Shown: positions 35,149-44,775, numbered from the stretch's first letter. The stretch: DNA of 64,000 bases from Streptomyces sp. NBC_01237 (GCF_035917275.1 NZ_CP108508.1:8060001-8124000), one strand, 5' to 3'. Program-made: numbers and translations. Notes: a model not told the origin generated them from the letters alone.

Positions 35149-35762
35149 CGCCTGCCTGCCCGCCGGCGGGAGATCGTCCGCAGGTGCGCCAGCCTCCCGG
35201 ATGCAGGATGTCCCTCGTCCTGCGCGGTGACAGCCATGGACAGCAAGGCCTCAATGCCGCGCAGTGCTGTCTCTGCGCTGCCCTCCGCCTCTCCCGTGCA
35301 GAGCAGTCGGACGGCGCTGGGCAGGTCAGCGCCTGCAAGGCCAGCCATGAAATGTTCCCGACTCCTGACACCCTCAGGAGGGAGTGCGGCGCGGTCCGGC
35401 CCGGCGGAGTGCCTGCGGAACATGTCCGGAACGATGTCGTCCCACCGTGTCCTGGTATCCGCTGCTGCGGGCATCCCACCGACGAACTCGACGTGACCGG
35501 ACCCGATGTCGAGTCCGGTGTCGGCACCACGGAGATCCACCGCACTGCCGTCCTCGTCGTACCCCCACTCGTCCGGCTCGTCGGCGAGATTCTCACCACT
35601 CGCGGCGATCCGCTCCATGTCCTCGCGGGCCTGCTGGTCCCACCGGTCACGGTCGAGCGCACGCAGCGCCCGGCGCAATACGTCGGAGGTCGACTCGTCG
35701 GGGCGCTGATGGGCTCGGATTATCTCGGTGTCCTCACGTGTAGGACGGAATCCAACACTCAT
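35145..35762 (-). CDS. Long antitoxin of the MazF pair
   Basis: A 205-residue protein. The first ~45 residues (VGFRPTREDTEIIRAHQRPD then ESTSDVLRRALRALDR) look like a ribbon-helix-helix DNA-binding unit. The remainder is acidic in the middle (DEPDEWGYDEDGSAVDLRG) and helical at the end (AETALRGIEALLSMAVTAQ). It is about twice the usual MazE length, so the C-terminal half is an extra domain or a fusion. It immediately precedes mazF and probably represses the operon. Confidence 0.65.
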   Translation of the reverse strand: MSVGFRPTREDTEIIRAHQRPDESTSDVLRRALRALDRDRWDQQAREDMERIAASGENLADEPDEWGYDEDGSAVDLRGADTGLDIGSGHVEFVGGMPAAADTRTRWDDIVPDMFRRHSAGPDRAALPPEGVRSREHFMAGLAGADLPSAVRLLCTGEAEGSAETALRGIEALLSMAVTAQDEGHPASGRLAHLRTISRRRAGRR

Positions 35763-35773
35763 ACTCCGAGCGT

Positions 35774-35784
35774 ACAACGTTTGT
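35774..35784 (-). promoter_or_regulatory. Operator candidate ACAA-CGT-TTGT upstream of the antitoxin
   Basis: ACAACGTTTGT lies 12 bases upstream of the antitoxin start, in an AT-rich promoter patch. Symmetric half-sites near the start are typical of autoregulated TA operons. Confidence 0.45.
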
Positions 35785-35880
35785 CCAACAGCAGAGGTTT
35801 TCGCTTGGCGCAGTACCCCCAGGACCACGATCGTGCCCATCATGGGCCTCGTGGGCCCAGTACCCCGGCGGGCCTGCGGT

Positions 35881-36189
35881 TCACCAGTGGCGCAGTTCTT
35901 TGCGGAGTTCCTCGTACCACCGGTGCTGGAGCCGGTGCGCGGGGTCGGGGCAGGGGCCGAGGGCGAGGACCTGGTCGTCGATGCGGTAGGTGAGGCGGTA
36001 CAGCAGTACGTGGGTGGCGCACTCCAGCCAGCGCTCGGTGGCCTGTGCTGGTGGTGCCGGCCCGAGGACGGTGGCGAACAGGAGAGCAGGAGCAGACGGC
36101 TGCTGACAGCGTGTGCAAGCACGAGGCCCCGGACCAGGAGCTGGTGCGGAGCCGTCGTCGCGCGGCCCGCTGGCACCAGGGCCCGGCAA
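35881..36189 (-). CDS. Hypothetical Cys-pair protein, start uncertain
   Basis: The translation CTRCQQPSAPALLFATVLGP, then ATERWLECATHVLLYRLTYR and WYEELRKELRHW, is protein-like, with a CxxC pair. No ATG or GTG with a ribosome site lies upstream. TTG 36189 gives 102 residues. The 5' end may have been lost beside the palindrome at 36197-36224. Function unknown. Confidence 0.4.
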   Translation of the reverse strand: MPGPGASGPRDDGSAPAPGPGPRACTRCQQPSAPALLFATVLGPAPPAQATERWLECATHVLLYRLTYRIDDQVLALGPCPDPAHRLQHRWYEELRKELRHW

Positions 36190-36196
36190 AACAAAT

Positions 36197-36224
36197 GGTG
36201 CGCACGCCGGTCGGCGTGCGCACC
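36197..36224. repeat. Perfect 13-bp-arm inverted repeat
   Basis: GGTGCGCACGCCG and its complement are separated by GT. The repeat is in the leader of the HEPN-like gene (start 36242) and next to the divergent Cys-pair gene. It could be an operator, an RNA hairpin covering the leader, or a terminator for minus-strand transcripts. Confidence 0.55.
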
Positions 36225-36241
36225 AAAAGAAAAGAGGGGCA

Positions 36242-37603
36242 GTGGCCATAAATAGCAGCAAGCCCCTCCTCGACCCCAGCCCGGAGCGGCGCCGGCTCAA
36301 GGAGGTCATCGGGCACCTTCGCCCCGGCTACCTGGACCGGTGGGTGACGGCGATCGGCATCGAGGAAGCGAAGCGGGTCAAGCCAGAGCGGTTCTCCCGG
36401 ACCGTGGCCGCCCACCTCCTGGACCTCGGCTACAGCGGCCTCCACCTGCGCGACTGGGCACGCGGTCTCAAGGCCGCCCGCGTGACGCCCACCGACATTG
36501 CCGAGAGCGCGGCAGAACTCGCCCGCGCCCGCCCGCAGACCTTCGACGTCCTAGTGGCCCTTGACAAGGTCCCTCACCGCGAACTCGCAGAGGCGCTGCC
36601 GAACTGGCTCGACAAGGGCAAGGTCGGCGCCTGGCTCCGCGAACACGGCCACAACACCGCTGGCTTCCGTACCGGCGGGGGCTTCGTCTATCAGCTCCAG
36701 GCGCTCGATCCCCTCGGTGCGGCCGACCAGGCCCGCCAGCTCCTAGACCGCATGACGGCCCGCTCGGAGTTCCTGCGCGGCCGCCGCGGAGGCGTACTGC
36801 CGCTGCCGTTCATCTGGGTCGCCGGGTACGACACCCCCGTACCGCTTGAACCCCCGGCCCGCGGCGTCGATGTCCTCTCCCTCGTCTACGAGGGCCACCT
36901 TTACAAGGTCGACAGCCGAGCGCGCATCGACGACGCCCTCGAACTGGCTGCCGTCAGCAACCGCGGCGCCCTCGCGCCCGCCGTCGCCAGCGGCTGGGCA
37001 GCTGTCGAGTCCCTCCTTGTCCACCCCGACGACCCCCGGGGCGACGGAGAACGGTCCGGGAAGGCCGTCGCCGCCGACCGGATGGCAGCGATCATCGCCT
37101 GCTCCTGGCCTCGCGCCGAGCTGACCACGCTGGCCCACCGCCACCAGCCCGCACAGCCGGACGCCCTCTCCGAGGCCGTCGCGGCCTGTACCGCCAACCG
37201 AGAACGCGCCCGTCTCGTCGCCGACGCTCTGCGCGCCGGGGGGCCCGAAGCTCTCGCCCTGAAGTACACCGACACTGCGGCCGCCCAGCGAATGGCCGCA
37301 CTCGTACAGGATCCCGGCAAGCAGCTCGCCGAGGTCAACCACGCGTTCCGCATCGCCATGCGCCGCCTCTACCGCACCCGCAACATCATCCTCCACGGCG
37401 GAGCCACCCAAGGCGTAGCCCTGGACGCCTCCCTGCGGACAGCCGCGCCCCTTCTGGGCGCCGGCCTCGACCGCATCGTCCACGCCTCCTACACCGAAGA
37501 GCTCGACCCGCTCGACCTCGCCGCCCGCGCCGAAGTCGCCCTCCGACTCGTCAACGGCGAAACCGGCCTGTCCACCGTGGACCTTCTCGAGCCGCCTCAC
37601 TGA
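36242..37603 (+). CDS. HEPN-like protein, possible defence RNase
   Basis: A 453-residue protein. The C-terminal ~100 residues contain RLYRTRNIILHGG, an Rx4H motif in a helical context typical of HEPN ribonucleases (Apea-like). The N-terminal half is helical with no recognised enzymatic motif. The likely role is an RNA-cutting effector of host defence. GAGGGG is two to three bases before the GTG. The gene lies within a run of TA and defence genes. Confidence 0.55.
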   Translation: MAINSSKPLLDPSPERRRLKEVIGHLRPGYLDRWVTAIGIEEAKRVKPERFSRTVAAHLLDLGYSGLHLRDWARGLKAARVTPTDIAESAAELARARPQTFDVLVALDKVPHRELAEALPNWLDKGKVGAWLREHGHNTAGFRTGGGFVYQLQALDPLGAADQARQLLDRMTARSEFLRGRRGGVLPLPFIWVAGYDTPVPLEPPARGVDVLSLVYEGHLYKVDSRARIDDALELAAVSNRGALAPAVASGWAAVESLLVHPDDPRGDGERSGKAVAADRMAAIIACSWPRAELTTLAHRHQPAQPDALSEAVAACTANRERARLVADALRAGGPEALALKYTDTAAAQRMAALVQDPGKQLAEVNHAFRIAMRRLYRTRNIILHGGATQGVALDASLRTAAPLLGAGLDRIVHASYTEELDPLDLAARAEVALRLVNGETGLSTVDLLEPPH

Positions 37604-37846
37604 CCACTGCCGGAGCGGGCATCTCTCACCCATTCGGGTCACGGCTGCTGTGGCGCCTTGCACCGCCGCCTCGCTGCGGGCTTCGATGTGTCCGGGCTCG
37701 TGAACGCCCGGCCGCGCGATGGAAGACGCCCCCGCACCCTTTCGCCGAGGACCGGCCAGAAGCATCACCATCCGTACGACATTTGCCGACCCACCTCACA
37801 AAGCGCTCGCCGCCGGGGGCCGGTTTGGCGCGGAACAGCGACCACG

Positions 37847-38791
37847 ATGCCTCAGGCCACTCTGGCCCTCACCGAAGACCGCCGCCGCAGCACTGGAGAG
37901 TCCCACCAAGCTCTGCACCCGCTTCTCAGCGACGGCGGTCAGGCGCTCGCCATTCCCGCAGCACGCCACCCGGAACAGGCGCAGCTGGAGGCTGCGGTCT
38001 TCCTCGCCTGCTGCAAGATCGGCGGGCTCTCTGAACACCCCCTGGGCATCGTCCAGGTACATCCGGAGGAGGAGCAGCTCACCCTCAGGCTCCTCAACGA
38101 GCCGTACGTCGTGCACCACTGGGCCGAATTCCTCCTCCCCCGTCTGAACGATGTGGAGAGCGACCACCCCCAGGACTGTGTCGCGGGGGTGGCCGGCCTC
38201 CGCTACCGCCGCGAGGGCGGCGGCATCATGCTGCACCGTCCCGGCACGCCGGCCCGGGTTCTGCTGACGGGCTTCAACCCGCGCTGGTGGGATCGGATCG
38301 CAGAGCGGCTCGACACCGACTACGGCCTGCTCCAGATCAAGCGGGACTGGACACTCACGGAACGGGCTGCGTACACCGCGGCCGTGCGCTCCCCCTTCGA
38401 ACCGGCGTTGCTCTTCTCTCCTCTGCTGCGACGCATCCGGGCGACCGCCGGCACGGGGCCGTTCAACGGCACCGACGCCTGGAACTCGGTCGGCGGATCC
38501 TTCCGGCTGGAGACCACCGACGGCCCGCCGTGTCCCGAACTCGCCCGCCTCCTCGGCGACGGTCCCACCGGGTTGGGCTGGAGGATCGATCACAAGAACT
38601 GCACCTGCCTGTGCGGCCACACCCGCTCCGGCATGGGCTGCACCATCGACTTCCTCGAACCCACCACGGGTCAGTTCGTGTACTACTCCAACCTCAAATG
38701 GGGCCGCAGCCACAGCGACGGCCGCCGTCAGACCATCACCGAGCTGAATCGCCTAGCCTTCGGCGGAGATCGGCCGTACCCGGTGCAGTAG
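37847..38791 (+). CDS. Hypothetical protein
   Basis: A 314-residue soluble protein starting MPQATLALTEDRRRSTGESH. Near the C-terminus there is a Cys cluster (NCTCLCGHTRSGMGCTIDFL) that could bind metal. No family was recognised. The ATG start is chosen because translation further upstream is low-complexity. The surrounding genes suggest a defence or mobile-element role. Confidence 0.55.
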   Translation: MPQATLALTEDRRRSTGESHQALHPLLSDGGQALAIPAARHPEQAQLEAAVFLACCKIGGLSEHPLGIVQVHPEEEQLTLRLLNEPYVVHHWAEFLLPRLNDVESDHPQDCVAGVAGLRYRREGGGIMLHRPGTPARVLLTGFNPRWWDRIAERLDTDYGLLQIKRDWTLTERAAYTAAVRSPFEPALLFSPLLRRIRATAGTGPFNGTDAWNSVGGSFRLETTDGPPCPELARLLGDGPTGLGWRIDHKNCTCLCGHTRSGMGCTIDFLEPTTGQFVYYSNLKWGRSHSDGRRQTITELNRLAFGGDRPYPVQ

Positions 38792-39020
38792 CGCACTGCT
38801 GCAGAGCCAGGGGCCTGGCCGGGGTCGGTCTGGCACGGCTCTGCCGCGGTCCGGATGTACTGGTCGCTGCCGCAGGATCGCGTCGGAGGATCGTCGGCTG
38901 CCCAGAGCCGACGCGTGGTCATACCCTTCAGTGCGTTGACGGCCCACTCGCTGGGTCGTCGCGTCCATGCCTCTTCGGTGGAGGCATCCGGGGCAGTGCA
39001 GTCTGCGACAGGAGGGGTCC

Positions 39021-40667
39021 GTGCGGTTCACCGTGCTACGGGAGGACGAGCATCTGCGGGGTGGTGATCGTGGGTGTGTCCTGGTGCCGGCGCCGGTGTC
39101 GCAGACGCAGGGTGATGAGTACTGCACGCTGTATCGATTGTGGTTCCGGGATGGTGCGGGAGCAGACCGCGAGCTGGGTCTGGTCAAGATCGGCTATGCC
39201 GACCTCATCCGGGGGGAACGGCCCCTTGAGGCCGGGAACTTCGACTCGTTGGGACCGGGGCACGACCGCCGCTTGTACTGGTTCTCGGTGGGCCAGAATG
39301 ACAGCTACTACGGCAACATCCGGGCGCTCGGCCCGATGCTGCGTGCGGAAGTCCTGGACGGGCTGTGCGACATCGCCTACGACGAGGGCCTGTTCGATCA
39401 GGCGATGATGTGGGACGTCACTCACGCGTCCTTGCTTCACGCGGTCACGCCCCAGACAGTCGGGGTCCAGTTCCGGCGTATCGCCTGGGGGGGGTTGCAG
39501 TTCACGGACTACGACTTCTCGTACGTCGCGCCCGCCCCTCCGTGCGAGGAAATCGCGTCGGAGCCTTGGCGTCTGTCCTTCGCTGTTCGGCCCAACTCCA
39601 CTCCTCCGACGAACGTACACGTCCTGATCGGCCGAAACGGCGCAGGGAAAACGACCCTGCTCGGCGACCTCACCAGCTCGGTAGTGGCCCCTGAAGGGCA
39701 CGGCGCTGACGTGGGGAGAATCGAGTGGTCCAGGGCCGCGCCCGGAACGTTCGTCAACGTGGTCTCGGTGGCCTTCAGCGCCTTCGATCCCGCCCAGGAG
39801 GAACGTACCGAGTCCGACGATGGCGAGGACGTCCAGGCCGAGCTGAAGGGCTGGGATCCTCAGAATGTGCCCGGCGGCAGACGTGGACCAAGCCTGGGCC
39901 GCAGGCCCTCGGTTGCCTATTGGTACGTGGGGCTCGCCAAGGTCGACGAGTTCGGCCGCCCGACACGTGAACGCAAATCCTATGAGGACCTGAGCAAGGA
40001 GTTCGGCAAGAGCGTGGCGGAGGTCGTGGCTGCTGGCCGCGTCGACCGGTGGATCGCCGCGCTGGACAGACTGCGGAGCGACCCGCACTTCAACCAGTCA
40101 CCCGTCCATCCTTTTGCACGGGATCTACGGGAACGTGGGGGGTTCCGGAAGGAAGACGAGGCGACTACGGAGATGCTCTTCACCTCTCTGAGTTCGGGGC
40201 ACGCAATCGTCCTGCTGACCATCACACGGCTGGTGGAAACGGTCGCCGAGGCGTCCCTGGTGCTCTTGGACGAACCCGAGGCACACCTCCATCCGCCCCT
40301 GCTGGCGTCGTTCGTCAGGGCAGTGTCGGATCTTCTCACCGACCGCAACGGGGTCGCTGTGGTCGCCACGCACTCGCCGGTGGTCCTGCAGGAGGTGCCG
40401 CGCTCGTGCGTCTGGAAGATCAGCCACTGGGCTCACGGCAGCCAGCCCGTGCGGCCGGAGATCGAAACCTACGGGGAGAACGTCGGCATCCTTACGCATG
40501 AGGTCTTTGGCTTGGAGGTCGCCCAATCCGGCGTCCAGGCCGAGATCGAGAAGGCGGTGAGGGAATGCGGCTCCTACGAGGAGGTCCTGGCCCGTTTCCG
40601 TGGTCAGCTCGGCGGTGAGGCCAAAGGGCTGGTCCGGATCCTCCTGGCCTACCGGGAACGCCGCTGA
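39021..40667 (+). CDS. AAA ATPase of a Septu-like pair (PtuA-like)
   Basis: A 548-residue protein. After a ~190-residue N-terminal region, the ATPase has Walker A GRNGAGKTT, an ABC-type signature in LSSGHAIVLL and Walker B LVLLDEPEAHLHP followed by the switch His in VVATHSP. This layout matches the PtuA/OLD-like ATPases paired with HNH nucleases in Septu antiphage systems. The GTG has AGGAGGGG three bases upstream. The stop overlaps the start of the HNH gene by one base (TGATG). Confidence 0.78.
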   Translation: MRFTVLREDEHLRGGDRGCVLVPAPVSQTQGDEYCTLYRLWFRDGAGADRELGLVKIGYADLIRGERPLEAGNFDSLGPGHDRRLYWFSVGQNDSYYGNIRALGPMLRAEVLDGLCDIAYDEGLFDQAMMWDVTHASLLHAVTPQTVGVQFRRIAWGGLQFTDYDFSYVAPAPPCEEIASEPWRLSFAVRPNSTPPTNVHVLIGRNGAGKTTLLGDLTSSVVAPEGHGADVGRIEWSRAAPGTFVNVVSVAFSAFDPAQEERTESDDGEDVQAELKGWDPQNVPGGRRGPSLGRRPSVAYWYVGLAKVDEFGRPTRERKSYEDLSKEFGKSVAEVVAAGRVDRWIAALDRLRSDPHFNQSPVHPFARDLRERGGFRKEDEATTEMLFTSLSSGHAIVLLTITRLVETVAEASLVLLDEPEAHLHPPLLASFVRAVSDLLTDRNGVAVVATHSPVVLQEVPRSCVWKISHWAHGSQPVRPEIETYGENVGILTHEVFGLEVAQSGVQAEIEKAVRECGSYEEVLARFRGQLGGEAKGLVRILLAYRERR

Positions 40668-41506
40668 TGTGGCCGCTCGAACCACCCGCCGTGTCCGCGC
40701 GCCTCAGCTTCGACACGTGTGTAAGCAATACCCGTGACCCGCAACGCCGCGAACTGCTCGTTGCCGCCGGGACGAGCGTCGAGGACGCCGGGACGCGCTT
40801 TCGTGACGCCGCACAGGAGGGTGCTCTGCACGATCTGCGGAGCGAGCACTTCCCTGTGCCGGGGATCGGCGCTGACGATGCTGTGCGGTGGGTCTACAAG
40901 AACGGCATGGTCGACGGGAAGGGCCGTCGTATCTACGACCACCTGATGCGGGCCCCATTGCACGAGAGGTGTCCTCTGTGCGGCCACGGCACCGTGACCA
41001 CGCTGGACCACTTCCTGCCGAAGAAGCTGTTCCCGGCGCTGTGTGTGGATCCGCTCAATCTCGTGCCAGCGTGTGCCGAGTGCAACCATGCCAAGGGCGA
41101 GAGGGTGCCGTCGAGCGCGGAGACAACGCTGCTGCACCCCTATCTGGACCGCATAGACCAGGACCGATGGCTCGAGGCGAGGATCGTGGATTCCAGTCCA
41201 CTCTGGCTCGAGTTCTTCGTCAGTCCCCCGAGGTCGTGGGAGCAAGTACTTGCGCAGAGAACCCGGCATCACTTCGAGCGGTTCCGGCTTGCTGAGCGGT
41301 TCGCAGCTCAGGCCAACCGCACCCTGGCCGGCATCCGGCGACAGCTCACCAGCCTGTTGCAGGCCGGTGGCAAGGAGCCGGTACACGCCTACCTGGCCGC
41401 CGAAGCCGAGACCCGGCTCGCCGACCGTCCCAACGGCTGGGAAGGAGTGACCTACCGGGCTCTGGCAGAAAACGACAACTTCTGCGCAGGCGGATGGCCG
41501 CAATGA
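40667..41506 (+). CDS. HNH endonuclease of a Septu-like pair (PtuB-like)
   Basis: A 279-residue protein. The HNH core has HERCPLCGHGTVTTLDHFLP then NLVPACAECNHAKGE: two CxxC knuckles and the D-H, N and H/K residues of the beta-beta-alpha-metal fold. It follows the ATPase with a one-base overlap, so the pair forms a unit. The ATPase is expected to gate DNA cutting during infection. The defence role is inferred. Confidence 0.8.
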   Translation: MWPLEPPAVSARLSFDTCVSNTRDPQRRELLVAAGTSVEDAGTRFRDAAQEGALHDLRSEHFPVPGIGADDAVRWVYKNGMVDGKGRRIYDHLMRAPLHERCPLCGHGTVTTLDHFLPKKLFPALCVDPLNLVPACAECNHAKGERVPSSAETTLLHPYLDRIDQDRWLEARIVDSSPLWLEFFVSPPRSWEQVLAQRTRHHFERFRLAERFAAQANRTLAGIRRQLTSLLQAGGKEPVHAYLAAEAETRLADRPNGWEGVTYRALAENDNFCAGGWPQ

Positions 41507-41692
41507 GCCCGTACCGTCAGGTCGGGGCCCACCAGGGGCTGCCGGTGGTCCGGCCCGTCCGGTCGACGTGCGTAGGCGACGGACGGGCTTCGCATCCCAT
41601 GATGCCCCTCCGGGCGCGACATATGGGTGTGGCATGGTCAGGGGCCGCCCGACGCTCGTAGAGCGGCATCCTCGGATCCTGCGGACGGGAGG

Positions 41693-42049
41693 CTACTGCC
41701 CCGGCGCGGGCTTCAGTACAGCAAGTTCCCCAGACATCGGGTGACCGGCGGCGCCGAGCAGCACGTTGCCCGGCTTGAGATGAGACGACGCGGTCCGTGC
41801 GGGGTCCCAGCCGGTGCAGTGGTCGCGGACCTGGCCGTCCTCGCCCCGAACGGTGATCTGCCAGGACTGCCAGTCCAGGCGCGGGCCGCGGTCGATAGCG
41901 AGGACCTCGTACTCGCTGTCGGTGTCCCCGTGGTCGTAGCGGCCACCGACCCGGCGAGGTCCCACCTGCAGGGCGACGAACTCGGCGGCCGATCGTACGA
42001 CGGGAGTTCCGGTGCGGCAACGTACGACTGCCCCTTCGGGCCTGGCCAC
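41693..42049 (-). CDS. Hypothetical protein
   Basis: A 118-residue protein with GRYDHGDTDSEYEVLAIDRG and WQSWQITVRGEDGQVRDHC, a pattern I associate with small Streptomyces proteins of unknown function. The GTG has no clear ribosome site and an internal GTG is possible. Nothing about its role can be inferred. Confidence 0.5.
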   Translation of the reverse strand: MARPEGAVVRCRTGTPVVRSAAEFVALQVGPRRVGGRYDHGDTDSEYEVLAIDRGPRLDWQSWQITVRGEDGQVRDHCTGWDPARTASSHLKPGNVLLGAAGHPMSGELAVLKPAPGQ

Positions 42050-42234
42050 TGACGATGCTTCGACATACCCGGCAGCGTAGCTACCCGTCCGGACGGCTGG
42101 CAGAGCGCGAACTGCCGCTTCCTTCCGTGTGGTTGATCAGGTCGCTCCGTTCTGGCCGGAGACACGTGAAGGTCTCTTGGGCGCATGTCCGACGGCGTTC
42201 GTCTTCCCCTGTGCGGCCGATGCCTTCTTGGCAG

Positions 42235-42596
42235 TCAACCTTCCGTAGGGGATGACGGGTCTGCGGCGGTGATGCGGTCCCAGGCGGCACGCAGGCGTTC
42301 CTCCCCTGCGGGGTGCTTGGAAGCACGGAATGTCGCACGCATCTGCCGGTACGTATCCGGCTTGTGCGTGGCTATGAGGCGGCGTACGACGGAGTCGAGC
42401 TCCTCGTCTGTCAGCCGTGCGCCGCCCTCAGACTCGTCGGTCTCCCCGGGCACGTCTGGAGTGGTCGGCCGCGCCGGTTCCTGCTGGGCGAGGAGAACGG
42501 CCAGCGCCACGGCCTGCTCATTGGTCAGGTCCAGGCTTTCGGTGAGGGCAAGGACAACGGCCCGACGAGTACGGCCCGATCATGGGCACTGTTCAT
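42235..42596 (-). pseudogene. Small hypothetical protein, frameshifted near its start
   Basis: The ATG at 42596 reads MNSAHDRAVLV. The natural continuation AVVLALTESLDLTNEQAVAL then AVLLAQQE lies one frame away, so one base was gained or lost in the GGG near 42560. The rest is open to 42235 (LTDEELDSVVRRLIATHKPD). GTG 42510 could give a 91-residue product. Function unknown. Confidence 0.45.
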
Positions 42597-43014
42597 GGCG
42601 GTGGTCTCCGTCTTGGTTTGCGCGCCGCATGTCGCACTACACACGTAGTCGGGATTCTGGCCGCCTGATCCGAGCCGTTGGGGATCCACGCTCAACTTCC
42701 ACTCGGTCGGGTGACGGAGCACTGCTTACATCCAGCCCGGAGCGGCTCGAGGTCGTCGCTGCGTAGAGCCGCGCGGGTAGCGCCGCTCTCGTACCCGCCT
42801 CCGGATGGCTGCCAGGGCTTGGCGTGAGACGTCGCCCCTGTTCTGCTCGGGTGGTCATGCGATCAGCGTCCCGGCCGTGTCGCCGCCCATAGACCGGGCG
42901 GCCGGCTCGGGCAGGTCGACCGGTGCCAAGACCATCCGCAGGTCCTCCGACAGAGCCGCGGCTCCTTTTTGCTGGAGACCGAGAAGAGGCCGCCGGTGTC
43001 GGAGCCCGGCAGGT
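42597..43014. other. No gene recognised
   Basis: About 420 bases between two decayed reading frames. Open frames here have biased, repetitive translations without family-like features. It is probably degenerate DNA. Confidence 0.4.
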
Positions 43015-43433
43015 TCAGGTGCTGCTCGGGGACGTCGGCCCGGCCGAGACGGACGCGTTATTGACCACCGCCTGCGGAACCTCCCTGGGAGGAACGCCTT
43101 TCTGAATGCGGTCAACCACCGGAGCGATGGCGGCATACATGCGCCGTGCCATCGGTGCGTCGTTCCTGTTCGCGAAAAACCTCCCCTGATGTCCTGCTCC
43201 AGTTCTCCGAGGTAGTCCACGAGATGTGTCCTTGTCAGCTTGATCTCGATCAGACCGCCCTGGGCCTGTGCATCTGCGAGCTTGCGCCGGTTGGCAACAT
43301 CGAACGAATCGCCACCGTAATCGGCATGACTGGTGCGCTCCCACAGGTCCTTGGCGCAGGTGATGTTGAGCGCGGCTACGCCCGCGGCCTTGTCGATCCG
43401 GTCCGTGTATCCGGCCGAAGGGGCATTCTTCAT
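43015..43433 (-). pseudogene. Frameshifted hypothetical gene
   Basis: The first part from ATG 43433 is protein-like (KNAPSAGYTDRIDKAAGVAA; GLIEIKLTRTHLVDYLGELE). After LEQDIRG the natural continuation is in another frame (RFFANRNDAPMARRMYAAIA, then PVVDRIQKGVPPREVPQAVV). The shift is in the GGGGAGGTTTTT run near 43183. No family was recognised. It sits at the edge of the AT-richer cassette and may be residue from its insertion. Confidence 0.45.
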
Positions 43434-43655
43434 GCCTCGCTCCCGGGGCCGCCAGTCCGACCGCCCGTCAGGTTGGAAACGGCTCACTGGCTCATGGGGA
43501 AAACCACACCCGGCGTGTCGTCACAGGTGCCTCATTGGCGCCGGCCCGCGCGTACCAACGGCAGTCGGGCTGTTCGCGACTGGGTTCTAGGCCGACTGCG
43601 AGCAGCCGGACACCCGACTTCCCATCACAGAGAACCTCGAGGGTACAGTTCAAGC

Positions 43656-44591
43656 ATGACTTCCGTTGATTCCCCCCTGCTTACTAGAAGTGGCCGAGTG
43701 GCGCAGACACTCGCACTTTTCCTATTACGTCGCAACGAGGGGGACCGGATCGGCCGAATTCGCGATTACGCAGGGCGGCTGAAATGCGGGAACGGGACGG
43801 TTCAGGCGGCATTTTCGCTCCTCGAAGAATGCGGCGCTATCGAAACTGAGGCACGTGGCCACCTAGGAACCTATCTGGTGCGGGCCGACATTTCCCTACT
43901 GTGGAAGGTAGCGGGACTGGGGGCGGTAACAGCAGCAATGCCAATGCCATCAGGGCTCCAAAGTGAAGGTCTGGCGACAGGGCTCAGGCGCGCGTTTCAG
44001 CAGTCGGGAATCCCACTCAACCTCACATTTATACAGGGTTCGCATTCTAGAGTTAACGCGCTCGTAGATCGTAGGCTAGATCTCATTGCAATGTCCCGCT
44101 TGGCATTTGACAGGAGTTCCCAGGAGCTTCCGATCAAACTGATGGGAGATCTTGGAACTCAGACGTACACAGGGAAGTACTGCATTCTCCTGCGACGTGA
44201 CGCTAGCCTCGACAGCACGGGACTCCGAGTAGCTATTGATCCACGCTCCATGGATCAGGAAGTAATCTGCCGTCAAGTTTTTGCGCGGAAGCGGGTCGAA
44301 TACATCTACGCATCCTATCCACTCATGAACAAGCTGTTTGAGCGCGGGGACCTGGACGCCACAGTTTGGCATGGGGAAGACGCACCTCGTCGATTCAGCC
44401 GTGATCTTAAAGTGTTCCCAGTGAGCAGGGATATTATGGATGACCTCCCCAAGGAACTCTCACGCGCAGCACTCGCCGTGTATCAGCAGAATTCGGAACC
44501 CGTAAGCGCAGTTTGCCATCGGATCTCCCTCGACTGGATCATAAAAAGTCAGGCAGAGGTGATCTCAGGACAGCTAGTCCCGTCCTATTGA
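43656..44591 (+). CDS. YhfZ-like transcriptional regulator
   Basis: A 311-residue protein. The N-terminal winged helix (about 15-75) has LFLLRRNEGDRIGRIRDYAG and GTVQAAFSLLEECGAIETEA. The C-terminal periplasmic-binding-like domain (about 85-300) has GSHSRVNALVDRRLDLIAMS, as in E. coli YhfZ. Length and layout agree with YhfZ. It probably senses a small metabolite. It is convergent with the adjacent biosynthetic genes and is the likely regulator of the cassette. Base composition is visibly lower in G+C than to the left. Confidence 0.72.
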   Translation: MTSVDSPLLTRSGRVAQTLALFLLRRNEGDRIGRIRDYAGRLKCGNGTVQAAFSLLEECGAIETEARGHLGTYLVRADISLLWKVAGLGAVTAAMPMPSGLQSEGLATGLRRAFQQSGIPLNLTFIQGSHSRVNALVDRRLDLIAMSRLAFDRSSQELPIKLMGDLGTQTYTGKYCILLRRDASLDSTGLRVAIDPRSMDQEVICRQVFARKRVEYIYASYPLMNKLFERGDLDATVWHGEDAPRRFSRDLKVFPVSRDIMDDLPKELSRAALAVYQQNSEPVSAVCHRISLDWIIKSQAEVISGQLVPSY

Positions 44592-44614
44592 ACCAGACGG
44601 GGAAATTCAACCGT

Positions 44615-44653
44615 GGCCGCCCTCAATGCTTGGGGAGTACTTGGAGGGCGGCC
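44615..44653. terminator. Bidirectional hairpin terminator
   Basis: GGCCGCCCTC (44615-44624) and GAGGGCGGCC (44644-44653) form a perfect 10-bp stem between the convergent regulator and glycosyltransferase genes. Confidence 0.75.
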
Positions 44654-44775
44654 CCCGGTTCTGCTGGGCTGGTCAAGATCCCGTACCGTGCCGACCCTCT
44701 TCTCCTGAGGCCTCTCAGATGGACAGGGTCAGCATATTAGTTCGTTATCAAGAACAGCTAAAAAGGCATCACTGC

